From Pseudomonas sp. LS-2 (GTDB lineage Bacteria > Pseudomonadota > Gammaproteobacteria > Pseudomonadales > Pseudomonadaceae), in assembly GCF_003605735.1 (NCBI RefSeq), contig NZ_QXTJ01000003.1:258280-322279 (forward strand): a stretch of 64,000 nt of DNA, read 5' to 3'. The position numbers and the translations under genes are program-made. The notes beneath the pieces were generated by a model. It saw only the letters and a program-made list of their open reading frames with translations. It had not been told where the DNA came from and ran no database searches. Positions within the stretch are counted from its first letter, which is position 1, and every line of letters begins with the position of its first letter. Positions 38,706 to 48,060 of this stretch are shown piece after piece.

Positions 38706-40066
38706 TGAGCAAGAAAAAGATCCTGCTCAATGCGTTCAACATGAATTGCATCGGCCACATCAACCACGGTTTCTGGACGCACCCGCGCGATACCTCGACC
38801 CAGTACAAGACCCTGGAATACTGGACGCGCCTTGCACAATTACTGGAGCGCGGACTGTTCGACGGGTTGTTCATCGCAGACATCGTTGGCGTCTATGACG
38901 TGTACCAGAAGTCGGTCGATGTGACGCTGAAAGAGTCGATCCAGTTACCGGTCAACGATCCACTGCTCCTGGTCTCGGCCATGGCGGCCGTCACCCGGAA
39001 CCTGGGTTTCGGCCTGACCGCCAACCTCACCTATGAGACGCCCTATCTGTTCGCCCGGCGCATGTCGACGCTCGATCACCTGACCCGTGGGCGTGTGGGC
39101 TGGAACATTGTCACCGGTTATCTGGACAGCGCAGCCAAGGCCATGGGGCTGACCGAGCAGATCGAGCATGACCGCCGCTACGATCAGGCGGACGAATACC
39201 TGGAGGTGCTTTACAAGCTCTGGGAAGGCAGTTGGGAGGACGACGCGGTCATTGAAGATCGCCAGGCGCGGGTCTACGCGCAACCGGAGAAGGTGCATTA
39301 CGTGCGGCACCACGGCGAGTTCTATCAGGTGGAGGGTTATCACCTGTGCGAGCCCTCCCCGCAGCGCACACCGGTGCTGTTTCAGGCGGGCAGTTCGGAC
39401 CGGGGTCTGCAGTTCGCAGGCAGCAACGCCGAGTGCGTTTTCATCAGCGGCCAGAACAAGCCTGCCACTCGCCAACAGGTGGACAAGGTTCGCGCCAGCG
39501 CCGTGGCGGCAGGTCGCAATCCTGACGACATCAAAGTGTTCATGGGCCTCAACGTCATCGTCGGGGTCACGGAGCAGGCTGCTCGGGACAAGCACGCCGA
39601 GTACCTGAAATACGCCAGTGCCGAGGCAGGCCTGGCTCATTTTGCGGCGTCTACCGGCATCGACTTTGCCGAATACGAACTGGACGAACCGATCCAGCAC
39701 GTCAAAGGCAACGCGATTCAATCGGCGACGAAGATCCTCAAGAACAATGACTGGACCCGACAGAAACTCCTGGATGAGCACGCCCTGGGCGGACGCTACA
39801 TCACCGTCATCGGCTCGCCTGAACAAGTCGCGGACGAACTGGAGTCATGGATCGCCGAAACCGGCCTTGATGGCTTCAACCTGACCCGCATCGTCACTCC
39901 GGAAAGCTATGAGGACTTCATCGACCTTGTGATCCCGGAATTGCAGCGGCGGGGCTCGTACAAGACCGCTTATGAGCAGGGGACCTTGCGCGAAAAGTTG
40001 TTCCCCGAGGGTGAGGCGCGGTTGCCGGAACAACATGCATGGGCACGATTCAGAGCCACCCACTGA
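38705..40066 (+). CDS. LLM-class flavin-dependent monooxygenase, DmoA/NtaA type
   Basis: An FMNH2-dependent monooxygenase of the bacterial-luciferase fold; 453 residues. The N-terminal LNAFNMNCIGHINHGFWTHP and ARRMSTLDHLTRGRVGWNIV, CEPSPQRTPVLFQAG and GLDGFNLTRIVTP are characteristic of the dimethyl-sulfide monooxygenase DmoA, nitrilotriacetate monooxygenase and similar enzymes. Paired with two SfnB-like proteins and followed by a MetQNI-type transporter, it probably oxidises an imported organosulfur compound, for example a thioether or sulfone. It needs a flavin reductase, not encoded nearby. Confidence 0.88.
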   Translation: MSKKKILLNAFNMNCIGHINHGFWTHPRDTSTQYKTLEYWTRLAQLLERGLFDGLFIADIVGVYDVYQKSVDVTLKESIQLPVNDPLLLVSAMAAVTRNLGFGLTANLTYETPYLFARRMSTLDHLTRGRVGWNIVTGYLDSAAKAMGLTEQIEHDRRYDQADEYLEVLYKLWEGSWEDDAVIEDRQARVYAQPEKVHYVRHHGEFYQVEGYHLCEPSPQRTPVLFQAGSSDRGLQFAGSNAECVFISGQNKPATRQQVDKVRASAVAAGRNPDDIKVFMGLNVIVGVTEQAARDKHAEYLKYASAEAGLAHFAASTGIDFAEYELDEPIQHVKGNAIQSATKILKNNDWTRQKLLDEHALGGRYITVIGSPEQVADELESWIAETGLDGFNLTRIVTPESYEDFIDLVIPELQRRGSYKTAYEQGTLREKLFPEGEARLPEQHAWARFRATH

Positions 40067-40079
40067 CCGAATATGAATC

Positions 40080-40167
40080 GTAGGAGCGCGCTTGCCCGCG
40101 ATGGCGTTGTATCAGACACATTCTTCATCGCCTGACACACCGTGATCGCGGGCAAGCGCGCTCCTAG
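40080..40167. repeat. REP inverted pair (family A)
   Basis: GTAGGAGCGCGCTTGCCCGCG and CGCGGGCAAGCGCGCTCCTA around a 45-base spacer, between the LLM gene and metQ, so inside what may be one transcription unit. Confidence 0.93.
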
Positions 40168-40223
40168 AGCTTCTGCGAACCCCAAAAATACTGAACCAGC
40201 CTCCTGACACCGGATAACGAAAG

Positions 40224-41018
40224 ATGACCAGAACACTGCTGCCCCTTGCCCTTTCCCTTGGCCTTTTTGCAGGCCTGGCGCAAGCCGCTGACCAACCCCT
40301 GAAAGTCGGTACCACAGCGGCTTTCGCCATTCCGTTGGAAGCCGCTGTGGCCGAAGCCGACAAACAGGGTCTCAAGGTCGAACTGGTGGAGTTCACTGAC
40401 TGGATCGCTCCCAACGTCAGCCTCAACGCCGGCGACATCGATGTGAATTATTTCCAGCACATTCCCTTCCTGGAGAACGCCAAGGCAGCATCGGGCTTCG
40501 ATCTGGTGCCTTATGCACCGGGCATCATCAACAACGTTGGCCTGTACTCGAAAAAATACAAAAGCTTCGATGAACTGCCGACCGGCGCCAGCGTTGCCAT
40601 CGCCAACGACCCGATCAACAGCGGTCGCGGACTGCAACTGCTGGCCAAGGCAGGGTTGATCACGCTCAAGCCCGGCGTGGGCTACAAGGCGACTGAAGAC
40701 GACATCACCAGCAACCCGAAAAAGCTCAAGCTGATTCAGGTCGAAGCGGTGCAACTGGTCCGCGCCTACGATGATGCCGATCTCGTCCAGGGCTACCCCG
40801 CCTACATTCGGCTTGCGAAAACCTTCGATGCAGGCTCGGCGATTCTGTTCGATGGACTGGATCACCCCGAATACGTGATTCAGTTCGTGATCAGGCCCGA
40901 TCACAAGGACGATCCGCGTCTGGCCAGATTCATCGACATCTACCAACACTCGCCGGTCGTGCGCGCCTCACTGGACAAGGTGAATGGCTCGCTGTACCAG
41001 GTCGGCTGGAAGAACTGA
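40224..41018 (+). CDS. metQ: MetQ/NlpA-type substrate-binding protein
   Basis: 264 residues of the NlpA lipoprotein family, the binding component of methionine-type ABC importers. The signal peptide ends [10 protein letters not shown], and there is no lipobox cysteine, so it is a soluble periplasmic protein. [19 protein letters not shown] and [18 protein letters not shown] follow the family. Being next to the monooxygenases, it may bind an organosulfur compound instead of methionine. Its stop is one base before metN. Confidence 0.88.
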   Translation: MTRTLLPLALSLGLFAGLAQAADQPLKVGTTAAFAIPLEAAVAEADKQGLKVELVEFTDWIAPNVSLNAGDIDVNYFQHIPFLENAKAASGFDLVPYAPGIINNVGLYSKKYKSFDELPTGASVAIANDPINSGRGLQLLAKAGLITLKPGVGYKATEDDITSNPKKLKLIQVEAVQLVRAYDDADLVQGYPAYIRLAKTFDAGSAILFDGLDHPEYVIQFVIRPDHKDDPRLARFIDIYQHSPVVRASLDKVNGSLYQVGWKN

Positions 41019-41019
41019 C

Positions 41020-42147
41020 ATGAATGCCACCGCGCAACGCTCCCAGCCTCTTGAACACGGCGCCGGGCCCTTGGCCGGACGTGCCGAACTGCACCCGCAG
41101 AAAGCCAGTGCTCACGTGCGCTTTACCCAGTTGGGCAAGGTTTATGAGGGGCGGCAAGGACCCGTCGCCGCGCTCAAAGGCATTGACCTGGATATCCAGC
41201 GCGGTGAAGTGTTCGGCATCATTGGCCGCAGCGGCGCGGGCAAGTCTTCGCTGATTCGCACCATTAATCGCCTGGAGCAACCGAGCAGCGGCCGGGTGCT
41301 CATCGATCAGGTCGATATCGCAGCCTTCAACGAAGACAAGCTCGTAGAACTGCGCCGACGCATCGGCATGATCTTCCAGCACTTCAACCTGATGTCAGCC
41401 AAGACCGTGTGGCAGAACGTCGAACTGCCGCTGAAGGTCGCAGGCGTGCCCAAGGAGCAGCGTCAGCGCAAGGTCGCCGAATTGCTTGAGCTGGTAGGCC
41501 TCAAGGACAAACACAAGGCCTACCCCGCGCAGTTGTCCGGCGGTCAGAAGCAACGTGTCGGGATTGCCCGAGCACTGGTGCACGATCCGGCGATCCTGCT
41601 GTGCGACGAAGCCACTTCGGCGCTTGATCCCGAAACCACGCAATCGATTCTCGGCTTGCTGCGCGAGATCAATCAGCGCCTGGGCCTGACCATCATCCTG
41701 ATCACCCACGAGATGGCCGTGATTCGGGAAATCTGTGATCGCGTGGTGGTTCTGGAACAGGGCGAGATCGTCGAGCAAGGTCCGGTCTGGCAGGTGTTCG
41801 GCGACCCGCAGCACGAGGTGAGCAAGACGCTGCTTGCGCCGCTTCAACACGTTCTGCCGGACGACCTGCACGCCCGCCTGCACGCGCAGCCCTCGGACAA
41901 GAGCGCAAGCGTCGTGCTGGATCTGCAATTCACCGGCAGCACCGGCAACGAGCCGGATCTGTCGGCACTGTTCAACGCCTTCGGTGGCAGAGTGAGCCTT
42001 TTGCATGGCGGCGTCGAGCGCATTCAGGGCCGGGCGCTGGGGCATCTGCTACTCGCCATCAGCCACTCACCGCTGTCCATCGAAGAACTGCTCATTCGCG
42101 CCCGCAAACAGGCGCAACACGCGAAGGTACTCGGTTATGTGGCTTGA
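41020..42147 (+). CDS. metN: MetN-type ABC transporter ATPase
   Basis: 375 residues. After an unusual polar N-terminal extension of about 30 residues come Walker [10 protein letters not shown], signature LSGGQKQRV, Walker [15 protein letters not shown] and the H-loop, then the C-terminal NIL/ferredoxin-like domain (about 295-370) that in MetN binds methionine and shuts the pump down when the ligand is plentiful. Start taken at MNATAQRSQ, one base past metQ. Overlaps metI by 11 bp. Confidence 0.92.
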   Translation: MNATAQRSQPLEHGAGPLAGRAELHPQKASAHVRFTQLGKVYEGRQGPVAALKGIDLDIQRGEVFGIIGRSGAGKSSLIRTINRLEQPSSGRVLIDQVDIAAFNEDKLVELRRRIGMIFQHFNLMSAKTVWQNVELPLKVAGVPKEQRQRKVAELLELVGLKDKHKAYPAQLSGGQKQRVGIARALVHDPAILLCDEATSALDPETTQSILGLLREINQRLGLTIILITHEMAVIREICDRVVVLEQGEIVEQGPVWQVFGDPQHEVSKTLLAPLQHVLPDDLHARLHAQPSDKSASVVLDLQFTGSTGNEPDLSALFNAFGGRVSLLHGGVERIQGRALGHLLLAISHSPLSIEELLIRARKQAQHAKVLGYVA

Positions 42148-42781
42148 TCGTTTGTGGCAAGGCGTCATCGACACCTTCTTGATGGTCGGCGTGTCATCAT
42201 TGATCGCGCTGATCCTGGGCATCCCGCTGGCGGTGATTCTGGTCACCAGCGGCAAAGGCGGGATTTTCGAAGCACCGAACGTCAATCGCGTACTGGGCGC
42301 GTTCGTCAACGTCTTCCGTTCGGTGCCGTTCCTGATCCTGATGGTCGCGCTGATCCCCTTCACCCGCCTGATCGTCGGCACGACCTACGGCGTCTGGGCC
42401 GCCGTCGTCCCCCTGACCATCGCCGCCACGCCGTTCTTCGCACGCATCGCCGAAGTCAGCCTGCGCGAAGTCGACCACGGCCTGATCGAAGCCGCACAAG
42501 CCATGGGCTGCCGCCGCTGGCACATCGTCTGGCACGTCCTGCTACCCGAAGCCCTGCCCGGCATCGTCGGCGGATTCACCATCACCCTCGTCACCATGAT
42601 CAACTCCTCCGCCATGGCCGGCGCCATCGGCGCGGGAGGCCTGGGCGACATCGCCTACCGCTACGGTTATCAACGGTTTGATACGCAGGTGATGCTTACC
42701 GTGATCGTGCTGCTGGTGGTGTTGGTGGCAGGGATTCAACTGGGCGGGGATCGGTTGGCGATCAGATTGAACAAGCGATGA
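42137..42781 (+). CDS. metI: MetI-type ABC transporter permease
   Basis: 214 residues, five transmembrane segments ([20 protein letters not shown] first) with the EAA loop [26 protein letters not shown] contacting MetN. Begins inside metN, so metQNI are translationally linked. As with metN, substrate could be methionine or another sulfur compound. Confidence 0.93.
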   Translation: MWLDRLWQGVIDTFLMVGVSSLIALILGIPLAVILVTSGKGGIFEAPNVNRVLGAFVNVFRSVPFLILMVALIPFTRLIVGTTYGVWAAVVPLTIAATPFFARIAEVSLREVDHGLIEAAQAMGCRRWHIVWHVLLPEALPGIVGGFTITLVTMINSSAMAGAIGAGGLGDIAYRYGYQRFDTQVMLTVIVLLVVLVAGIQLGGDRLAIRLNKR

Positions 42782-42829
42782 ACAGAGGGTACGTAGCTGA
42801 TCTGGCAGACTTTTGATTCGGAGTTGATT

Positions 42830-42988
42830 CTGGCCGAAGGCCGTGGGAACCCTGCTTGCCAGCGATCTGCCGCGCAGCGGTAGCTAAACCGGTCCTCTTC
42901 GCTGTGTCAGATAGACCGGATTTGCCGGGTTGCTGTCGCTTCGCAACAGATCGCTGGCAAGCCCGGCTCCCACGCCCTTCGGACAGAA
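42830..42988. repeat. Long inverted-repeat element (family C)
   Basis: Arms TGGCCGAAGGCCGTGGGA...GCTTGCCAGCGATCTG (about 42831-42869) and CAGATCGCTGGCAAGC...GCTCCCACGCCCTTCGGACAG (about 42947-42986) with a 77-base centre. Larger than the REP pairs; a relative is at 60602, and partial pieces occur at 49421. Confidence 0.75.
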
Positions 42989-43052
42989 GCAAGACCGCGA
43001 CGAGCCCACGTCGGGGTATATTGGCAGCTTCTCCCGCTCAGAATCCGCAGCA

Positions 43053-43679
43053 ATGAAACTCGACCCGCAGGACCTCGCTCAGATCACCGCCACCACCCTG
43101 GGCAATTACAACGACGTGGCCGAGGGCTTCCGTGAAGGTACGCGGGATCACGATGTTAGTCAGAATATCGACGCGCTGCTGCGCAATATTCAAAGCACGC
43201 CACCGTTTCAGATCCTGGATTTCGGTTGCGGGCCGGGGCGGGACTTGCAGACGTTCACCGCGATGGGCCACGTCGCAACGGGACTCGACGGTTCGGAGCG
43301 CTTTGCCGAAATGGCCCGCGCCGACAGCGGCTGCGATGTGCTGCATCAGAACTTTCTGGAACTCAATCTGCCTGCCGAGCGTTTCGACGGGATCTTTGCC
43401 AACGCGTCGCTGTTTCATGTCCCTCGCCAAGAGCTACCACGCGTACTGCGGGAATTGCACGCAGCATTGAAGCCCGGCGGCGTCCTGTTCAGCTCAAATC
43501 CGCGGGGAAACAATCAGGAAGGCTGGAAAGGCGAGCGTTATGGCTCGTTTCATGACCTTGAGTCGTGGAGCGCCTTGCTGACCGGGGCGGGTTTCGTCGA
43601 AGTCGAGCATTACTACCGGCCCGCGGGGCTGCCGAGGGAACAGCAACCTTGGCTTGCGAGTGTCTGGCGCAGGGTTTGA
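43053..43679 (+). CDS. SAM-dependent methyltransferase
   Basis: 208 residues with a class I Rossmann core: ILDFGCGPGRDL is motif I, GLDGSERFAEMA motif II, FDGIFANASLFHVP motif IV and LKPGGVLFSSNP motif VI. It resembles the UbiE/Tam type; no substrate can be inferred. The start at ATG 43053 (MKLDPQDLAQ) is taken because the upstream frame crosses the family C repeat. It stands alone; ribosome site is weak. Confidence 0.85.
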   Translation: MKLDPQDLAQITATTLGNYNDVAEGFREGTRDHDVSQNIDALLRNIQSTPPFQILDFGCGPGRDLQTFTAMGHVATGLDGSERFAEMARADSGCDVLHQNFLELNLPAERFDGIFANASLFHVPRQELPRVLRELHAALKPGGVLFSSNPRGNNQEGWKGERYGSFHDLESWSALLTGAGFVEVEHYYRPAGLPREQQPWLASVWRRV

Positions 43680-43772
43680 TCAGGCTATGCATACCTGACC
43701 CTGCCCGACGGGCGTGTGAACCGGCTTTCTGCATATCTTCCAGAGAACCCCGGCAGGTCCGGTCTTGATTTC

Positions 43773-43842
43773 CTGTAGCAGTCCGGCTTGCCGGCGGCGG
43801 CGTCATTGAGATCGCTGCCGTCGGCAAGCCGTACTGCTACAG
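43773..43842. repeat. REP inverted pair (family B)
   Basis: CTGTAGCAGTCCGGCTTGCC and GGCAAGCCGTACTGCTACAG, between the convergent methyltransferase and RND genes. Confidence 0.93.
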
Positions 43843-43864
43843 AAACGTGTTTGCCAGACAACGG

Positions 43865-46800
43865 TCACTGCGCCGCAGGATGCGCGCCCTCTTCGCCATG
43901 TTCTTCCTTGCGTTTCTGCTTCTCGGCGTCGGCCTGTTCACGCTGCTCTTTGGTCGGTTCCTTGATCTTGTACCAGGTCACGTACAGCGCCGGCAGGAAC
44001 AGCAGCGTCAGCAGGGTGGCGATGATGATCCCGCCGATCATCGCGTAGGCCATCGGCCCCCAGAACACTTCGCGGGCGATGGGGATCATGCCCATGCTCG
44101 CCGCCGCAGCCGTCAGCAGAATCGGCCTACGCCGGTGCTGGGTCGCTTCGGCGACGGCGTCCCACGGCAGGTAACCTGCTTGTTCATATTCTTCGATCTG
44201 GGTCACCAGAATCACCGAGTTGCGGATGATGATGCCGATCAGCGCGAGAATCCCGAGAATCGCCACGAAGCCCATCGGCGTCCCCGTCGGGACCAACGCC
44301 AGCACCACGCCAATCAGCCCCAGCGGCGCGACACTCGCGACCAGGAACATCTTCTGCACGTTGTGCAGCTGGATCATCAGAAAGGTCGCCATCAGGAACA
44401 GCATCAACGGCACGACCTTGGCGATGGGTCCCTGGGCCTTGCCGCTCTCCTCCACCGTACCGCCCGTAGCGATTTTGTAACCCACTGGCAAATCGGCTGC
44501 GAACTTGTCGATTTCCGGCTTCAAGTCTTTGACCAGATCGGTCGGCTGGATTTCGTCGCGAACCGCCGCCTTGAGTGTGATCGTTGGCTTGCGATCACGA
44601 CGCCAGACCAGCGGCTGCTCCAGTTCATACCGCACGTTGGCGAACGCCAGCAGCGGAATCGACGCGCCGCTCTGCGTGACGATCTGCAGGTTCTGCAGGG
44701 TTTCCGGGGAGCCGCGCTCTGAATCCACTGCACGCCCGACCACATTGATCAGGTAAATGTCGTCGCGCACCTGAGTCACATTGGCGCCGGTAACGATGCT
44801 GTTCATCAACTGCGCGACGTCTTCGGACGACAGGCCTAGCTGTCGCGCCTTGTCTTGATTGATGTCGATGCGCAGGACTTTGCCAGGCTCGTTCCAGTCG
44901 TAGATCATCTCGCCGATGTGCTGATTCTTGTCGAGCAGTGTCGCCAGTTCGATGGCGTGCTGACGCACCTTGTCGATGTCGTCGCCACTGACCCGATACT
45001 GAATCGGCCGACCCACCGGAGGTCCCATTTCCAGCGGCTGAACGTAGGTGCCGATGCCGACGAAGTCTTCGCGCAGCAGCTTCCTCAAACGGTCCATCAA
45101 CGGACCACGCTGCTCCAGCCCCTTGCTGACGATCACCAGCTGCGCGTAGTAGGGATTTTCCAACTGCTGGTCCAGCGGCAGATAGAAACGCACCGCGCCC
45201 TGACCGATGTAGGTGCTCCAGCGCACCACATCCGGGTCGTCCTTGATGATCGCCTCGAGCCTGTCGACTGCCTTGCGCGTCTCGTTGATCGAAGCGTTCT
45301 GTGGCAGGTTGAGGTCGAGCAGGATTTCCGGCCTGTCTGACGACGGGAAAAACTGGTTCTGCACGAAGCGCATGCAAAACAACGCTGCCGCGAACAGCGC
45401 GATGGTAATGATGATCGCCAGCCAGCGGTTGCGCATGGCCCAGAACATCGAGCCATTGAAGGCTCTTGCAACGCGGCCTGGCGGCTTCTGTTCGTGTTTC
45501 TTGATGTTGTCGCTGAGGATATGAACGCCGATCACCGGGGCGAACAACACCGCGACGACCCAGGACACCAGCATCGCGACAGCAATCACCGCAAACAGGG
45601 TGAAGGTGTACTCACCGGCCGAACTGCCATTGAGGCCGATGGGCACGAAACCGGCCACGGTCACCAGCGTACCGGTCAGCATCGGGAAGGCGGTCGAGGT
45701 GTAGGCAAAGGTCGCTGCCTGTTCCTTGGTATCACCCAACTCCAGACGCGTGACCATCATCTCCACGGTGATCATCGCGTCGTCCACCAGCAGGCCGAGC
45801 GCAATGATCAACGCCCCCAGCGAGATCCGCTGCATGGTGATGCCGCTGTATTCCATGAACACGAAGACCATCGCCAGCACCAGCGGAATCGAACAGGCCA
45901 CCACCAGCCCGGCCCTCACCCCAAGGCTGATGAAGCTGACCACGAGCACGATGATCACCGCCTCGAACAACGCACTGGTGAAGCCGCCAACGGCCTTCTC
46001 GACCACCTGCGCCTGATCGGAAACGTTATGCACGCCCACACCGATGGGCAGGTCCGCCGTGGCCTGATCCATGCGCGCGTGCAGGTCCTTGCCGAACGCC
46101 TGAACGTTGCCGCCCTTCTTCATCGCAATCGCAAGGCCGATGGCCGACTTACCGTTGTAGCGGAATTGCGGCTTGGCGGGGTCAACGTAGCCCCGGCTTA
46201 TCTCAGCGATGTCACTCAACCGATAGAAACGGTCGTTCAGCCGAAGGTTGACCGTCTCAAGGTCCTTTTCCGACTCGAACTGTCCGGAAGTGCGCACGGA
46301 AATCCGCTCCGGTCCCGCTTCGATCACGCCCGCAGGTGTCACGGCGTTCTGCGATTGGAGGCTTTGCACGACCTGGCGCTGGTCCAGCCCCAGCGCCGCC
46401 AGTTTGCGGGTTGAGAAGTTGAGGTAAATCACTTCGTCCTGCTGGCCGATCATCTGGACCTTGCCCAGCCCCGGCACGTCGCGGATCTGCACCCGCACCT
46501 GCTCGACGTAATCGCGCAACTGTCGCAGCGTCAGACCATCGGCGGTGAAAGCATAAATGGAGCCGAACACGTCGCCGAACTCATCGTTGAACGCCGGGCC
46601 CTGGATGCCTTGGGGAAACGTGCCGCGGATGTCATCGATTTTCTTGCGCACCTGATACCAGATGTCCGGAATCGCCTCGGCGCTGGTGGTGTCGCGCAGG
46701 TAAACGTAGACCGTCGACTCCCCTGGACGGGTATAGCTTTTCACGTAATCGAGGGAGTCCAGTTCTTCGAGCTTTTTCTCGATGCGGTCGGTGACCTGCT

Positions 46801-46993
46801 CCAGGGTTTCATCGACGGTCGCGCCAGGCCAGCGGGTCTGGATGACCATGGTTTTGATGGTGAACGAAGGGTCTTCTTCGCGCCCCAGATTCATGTACGA
46901 GAACACGCCCATCAGCAAGCCGACGAACATCAGGTACCAGACGAATGACTGATGCTTGAGCGCCCAATCGGAGAGGTTGAAATTCCCTTTCAT
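43865..46993 (-). CDS. RND efflux pump, inner-membrane transporter (TriC-like)
   Basis: A 1042-residue proton-driven RND permease with twelve membrane segments and two large periplasmic loops. The proton-relay acidic residues are in LIIALGLLVDDAMITVE (TM4), and IGLAIAMKKGGNVQAFG and the C-terminal LLTLLFLPALYVTWYKI are family-like. It belongs to the AcrB-like branch nearer TriC/VexK than to MexB/MexF. The two adaptor genes upstream overlap it by 4 bp, the layout of P. aeruginosa triABC, which exports triclosan and detergents with OpmH. No outer-membrane channel gene is present here. The C-terminal tail is charged and Glu-rich. Confidence 0.87.
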   Translation of the reverse strand: MKGNFNLSDWALKHQSFVWYLMFVGLLMGVFSYMNLGREEDPSFTIKTMVIQTRWPGATVDETLEQVTDRIEKKLEELDSLDYVKSYTRPGESTVYVYLRDTTSAEAIPDIWYQVRKKIDDIRGTFPQGIQGPAFNDEFGDVFGSIYAFTADGLTLRQLRDYVEQVRVQIRDVPGLGKVQMIGQQDEVIYLNFSTRKLAALGLDQRQVVQSLQSQNAVTPAGVIEAGPERISVRTSGQFESEKDLETVNLRLNDRFYRLSDIAEISRGYVDPAKPQFRYNGKSAIGLAIAMKKGGNVQAFGKDLHARMDQATADLPIGVGVHNVSDQAQVVEKAVGGFTSALFEAVIIVLVVSFISLGVRAGLVVACSIPLVLAMVFVFMEYSGITMQRISLGALIIALGLLVDDAMITVEMMVTRLELGDTKEQAATFAYTSTAFPMLTGTLVTVAGFVPIGLNGSSAGEYTFTLFAVIAVAMLVSWVVAVLFAPVIGVHILSDNIKKHEQKPPGRVARAFNGSMFWAMRNRWLAIIITIALFAAALFCMRFVQNQFFPSSDRPEILLDLNLPQNASINETRKAVDRLEAIIKDDPDVVRWSTYIGQGAVRFYLPLDQQLENPYYAQLVIVSKGLEQRGPLMDRLRKLLREDFVGIGTYVQPLEMGPPVGRPIQYRVSGDDIDKVRQHAIELATLLDKNQHIGEMIYDWNEPGKVLRIDINQDKARQLGLSSEDVAQLMNSIVTGANVTQVRDDIYLINVVGRAVDSERGSPETLQNLQIVTQSGASIPLLAFANVRYELEQPLVWRRDRKPTITLKAAVRDEIQPTDLVKDLKPEIDKFAADLPVGYKIATGGTVEESGKAQGPIAKVVPLMLFLMATFLMIQLHNVQKMFLVASVAPLGLIGVVLALVPTGTPMGFVAILGILALIGIIIRNSVILVTQIEEYEQAGYLPWDAVAEATQHRRRPILLTAAAASMGMIPIAREVFWGPMAYAMIGGIIIATLLTLLFLPALYVTWYKIKEPTKEQREQADAEKQKRKEEHGEEGAHPAAQ

Positions 46994-48060
46994 CGTGGGC
47001 TGTCCTTATCGACTTTGACTTTCTGCCCCGGCTTGAGGCTGTTCACACCAGCAGTGACGACACGCTCGCCGCCTTTGACGCCCCCCGCCACGACAATCAT
47101 ATTGTTGTCGCGGCTGACGACTTTCACTGGACGCGGCGAAACGGTCTGGTTCTGCATGTCGACGATCCAGAGCTGCGTCTTGCCGTCGACCTCCTGCAAT
47201 GCGTTGGCGGGCAGTTCGATGCGCGGCTCGATGGCCGAGCTGAGGGTGACGCTGATCGCCGTGCCCAGGCGAAATGCCGCAGGCGTATCGGCCAGGGACA
47301 GGCGGGCACGACGTGTGCGGGTCGAGCTTTCGGCCTGGGGCTCGAGTTCGCGCAGGGTGGCGGTGGTATTAATCTCGGGCTCCAGCTGGCTGGCGACCTT
47401 GAACACCACATCCTGCGGTAACTGTTCGGCGAGCGGCGCCGGCAAGTCGATCACCGCTTCCTTGATGTCCGGACGCGCCAGGGTCACGACTTGCTCACCG
47501 GCACTGACCACTTGCCCGGCTTCGGCTTTCCATTCGGTGACCACCGCCGCGTGATCGGTGCGAAGCTCGCTGTAGCTCAACTGGTCCTGAGACTGCTGCA
47601 CAGACGCCTTGGCCTGATCGAAAGAGGACTTGGTAGTCTTGAGGTCGGTCACGGCGACGTCCAGCGCCGCCTGCGCACCGACGCCTCTGTCGAACAGTTC
47701 CTGCTGACGTCGGGCGTTGGCCTGGGCGTTGATGTACTGCGCTTCAACGCGAGCCAGATCACCCTGGTTGGAGCGCAACTGGTTCTGCAGATCGGTAGGG
47801 TCGAGCGTGGCAAGTAACTGGCCTTTTTCGACCTCACTGCCTACGTCCACGCTACGTTGCGCGATACGGCCCCCGACCCGAAACCCCAGCGTACTTTCAT
47901 AGCGCGCTTCGATATTGCCGGCAAAACGACCCAGATTTTCCGTGGCCTGGGGTTTAACCTCCATGTACAGCACCGGTCGCACCGGTTCCGGCGGCGGCTC
48001 CTCCTTGCTGCACGCGGCCAGCATCAACCCGGCGAGCACAATCGCTGACAGACGCTTCAT
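46990..48060 (-). CDS. RND membrane-fusion (adaptor) lipoprotein, second of pair
   Basis: 356 residues. MKRLSAIVLAGLMLAAC has a lipobox, so Cys17 anchors it to the inner membrane. LGFRVGGRIAQRSVDVGSEVEKGQLLATLDP is the lipoyl/hairpin entry, the helical hairpin runs about 95-160, and the beta-barrel and membrane-proximal domains follow. Overlaps both neighbours by 4 bp in the operon adaptor-adaptor-RND. Confidence 0.88.
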   Translation of the reverse strand: MKRLSAIVLAGLMLAACSKEEPPPEPVRPVLYMEVKPQATENLGRFAGNIEARYESTLGFRVGGRIAQRSVDVGSEVEKGQLLATLDPTDLQNQLRSNQGDLARVEAQYINAQANARRQQELFDRGVGAQAALDVAVTDLKTTKSSFDQAKASVQQSQDQLSYSELRTDHAAVVTEWKAEAGQVVSAGEQVVTLARPDIKEAVIDLPAPLAEQLPQDVVFKVASQLEPEINTTATLRELEPQAESSTRTRRARLSLADTPAAFRLGTAISVTLSSAIEPRIELPANALQEVDGKTQLWIVDMQNQTVSPRPVKVVSRDNNMIVVAGGVKGGERVVTAGVNSLKPGQKVKVDKDSPR

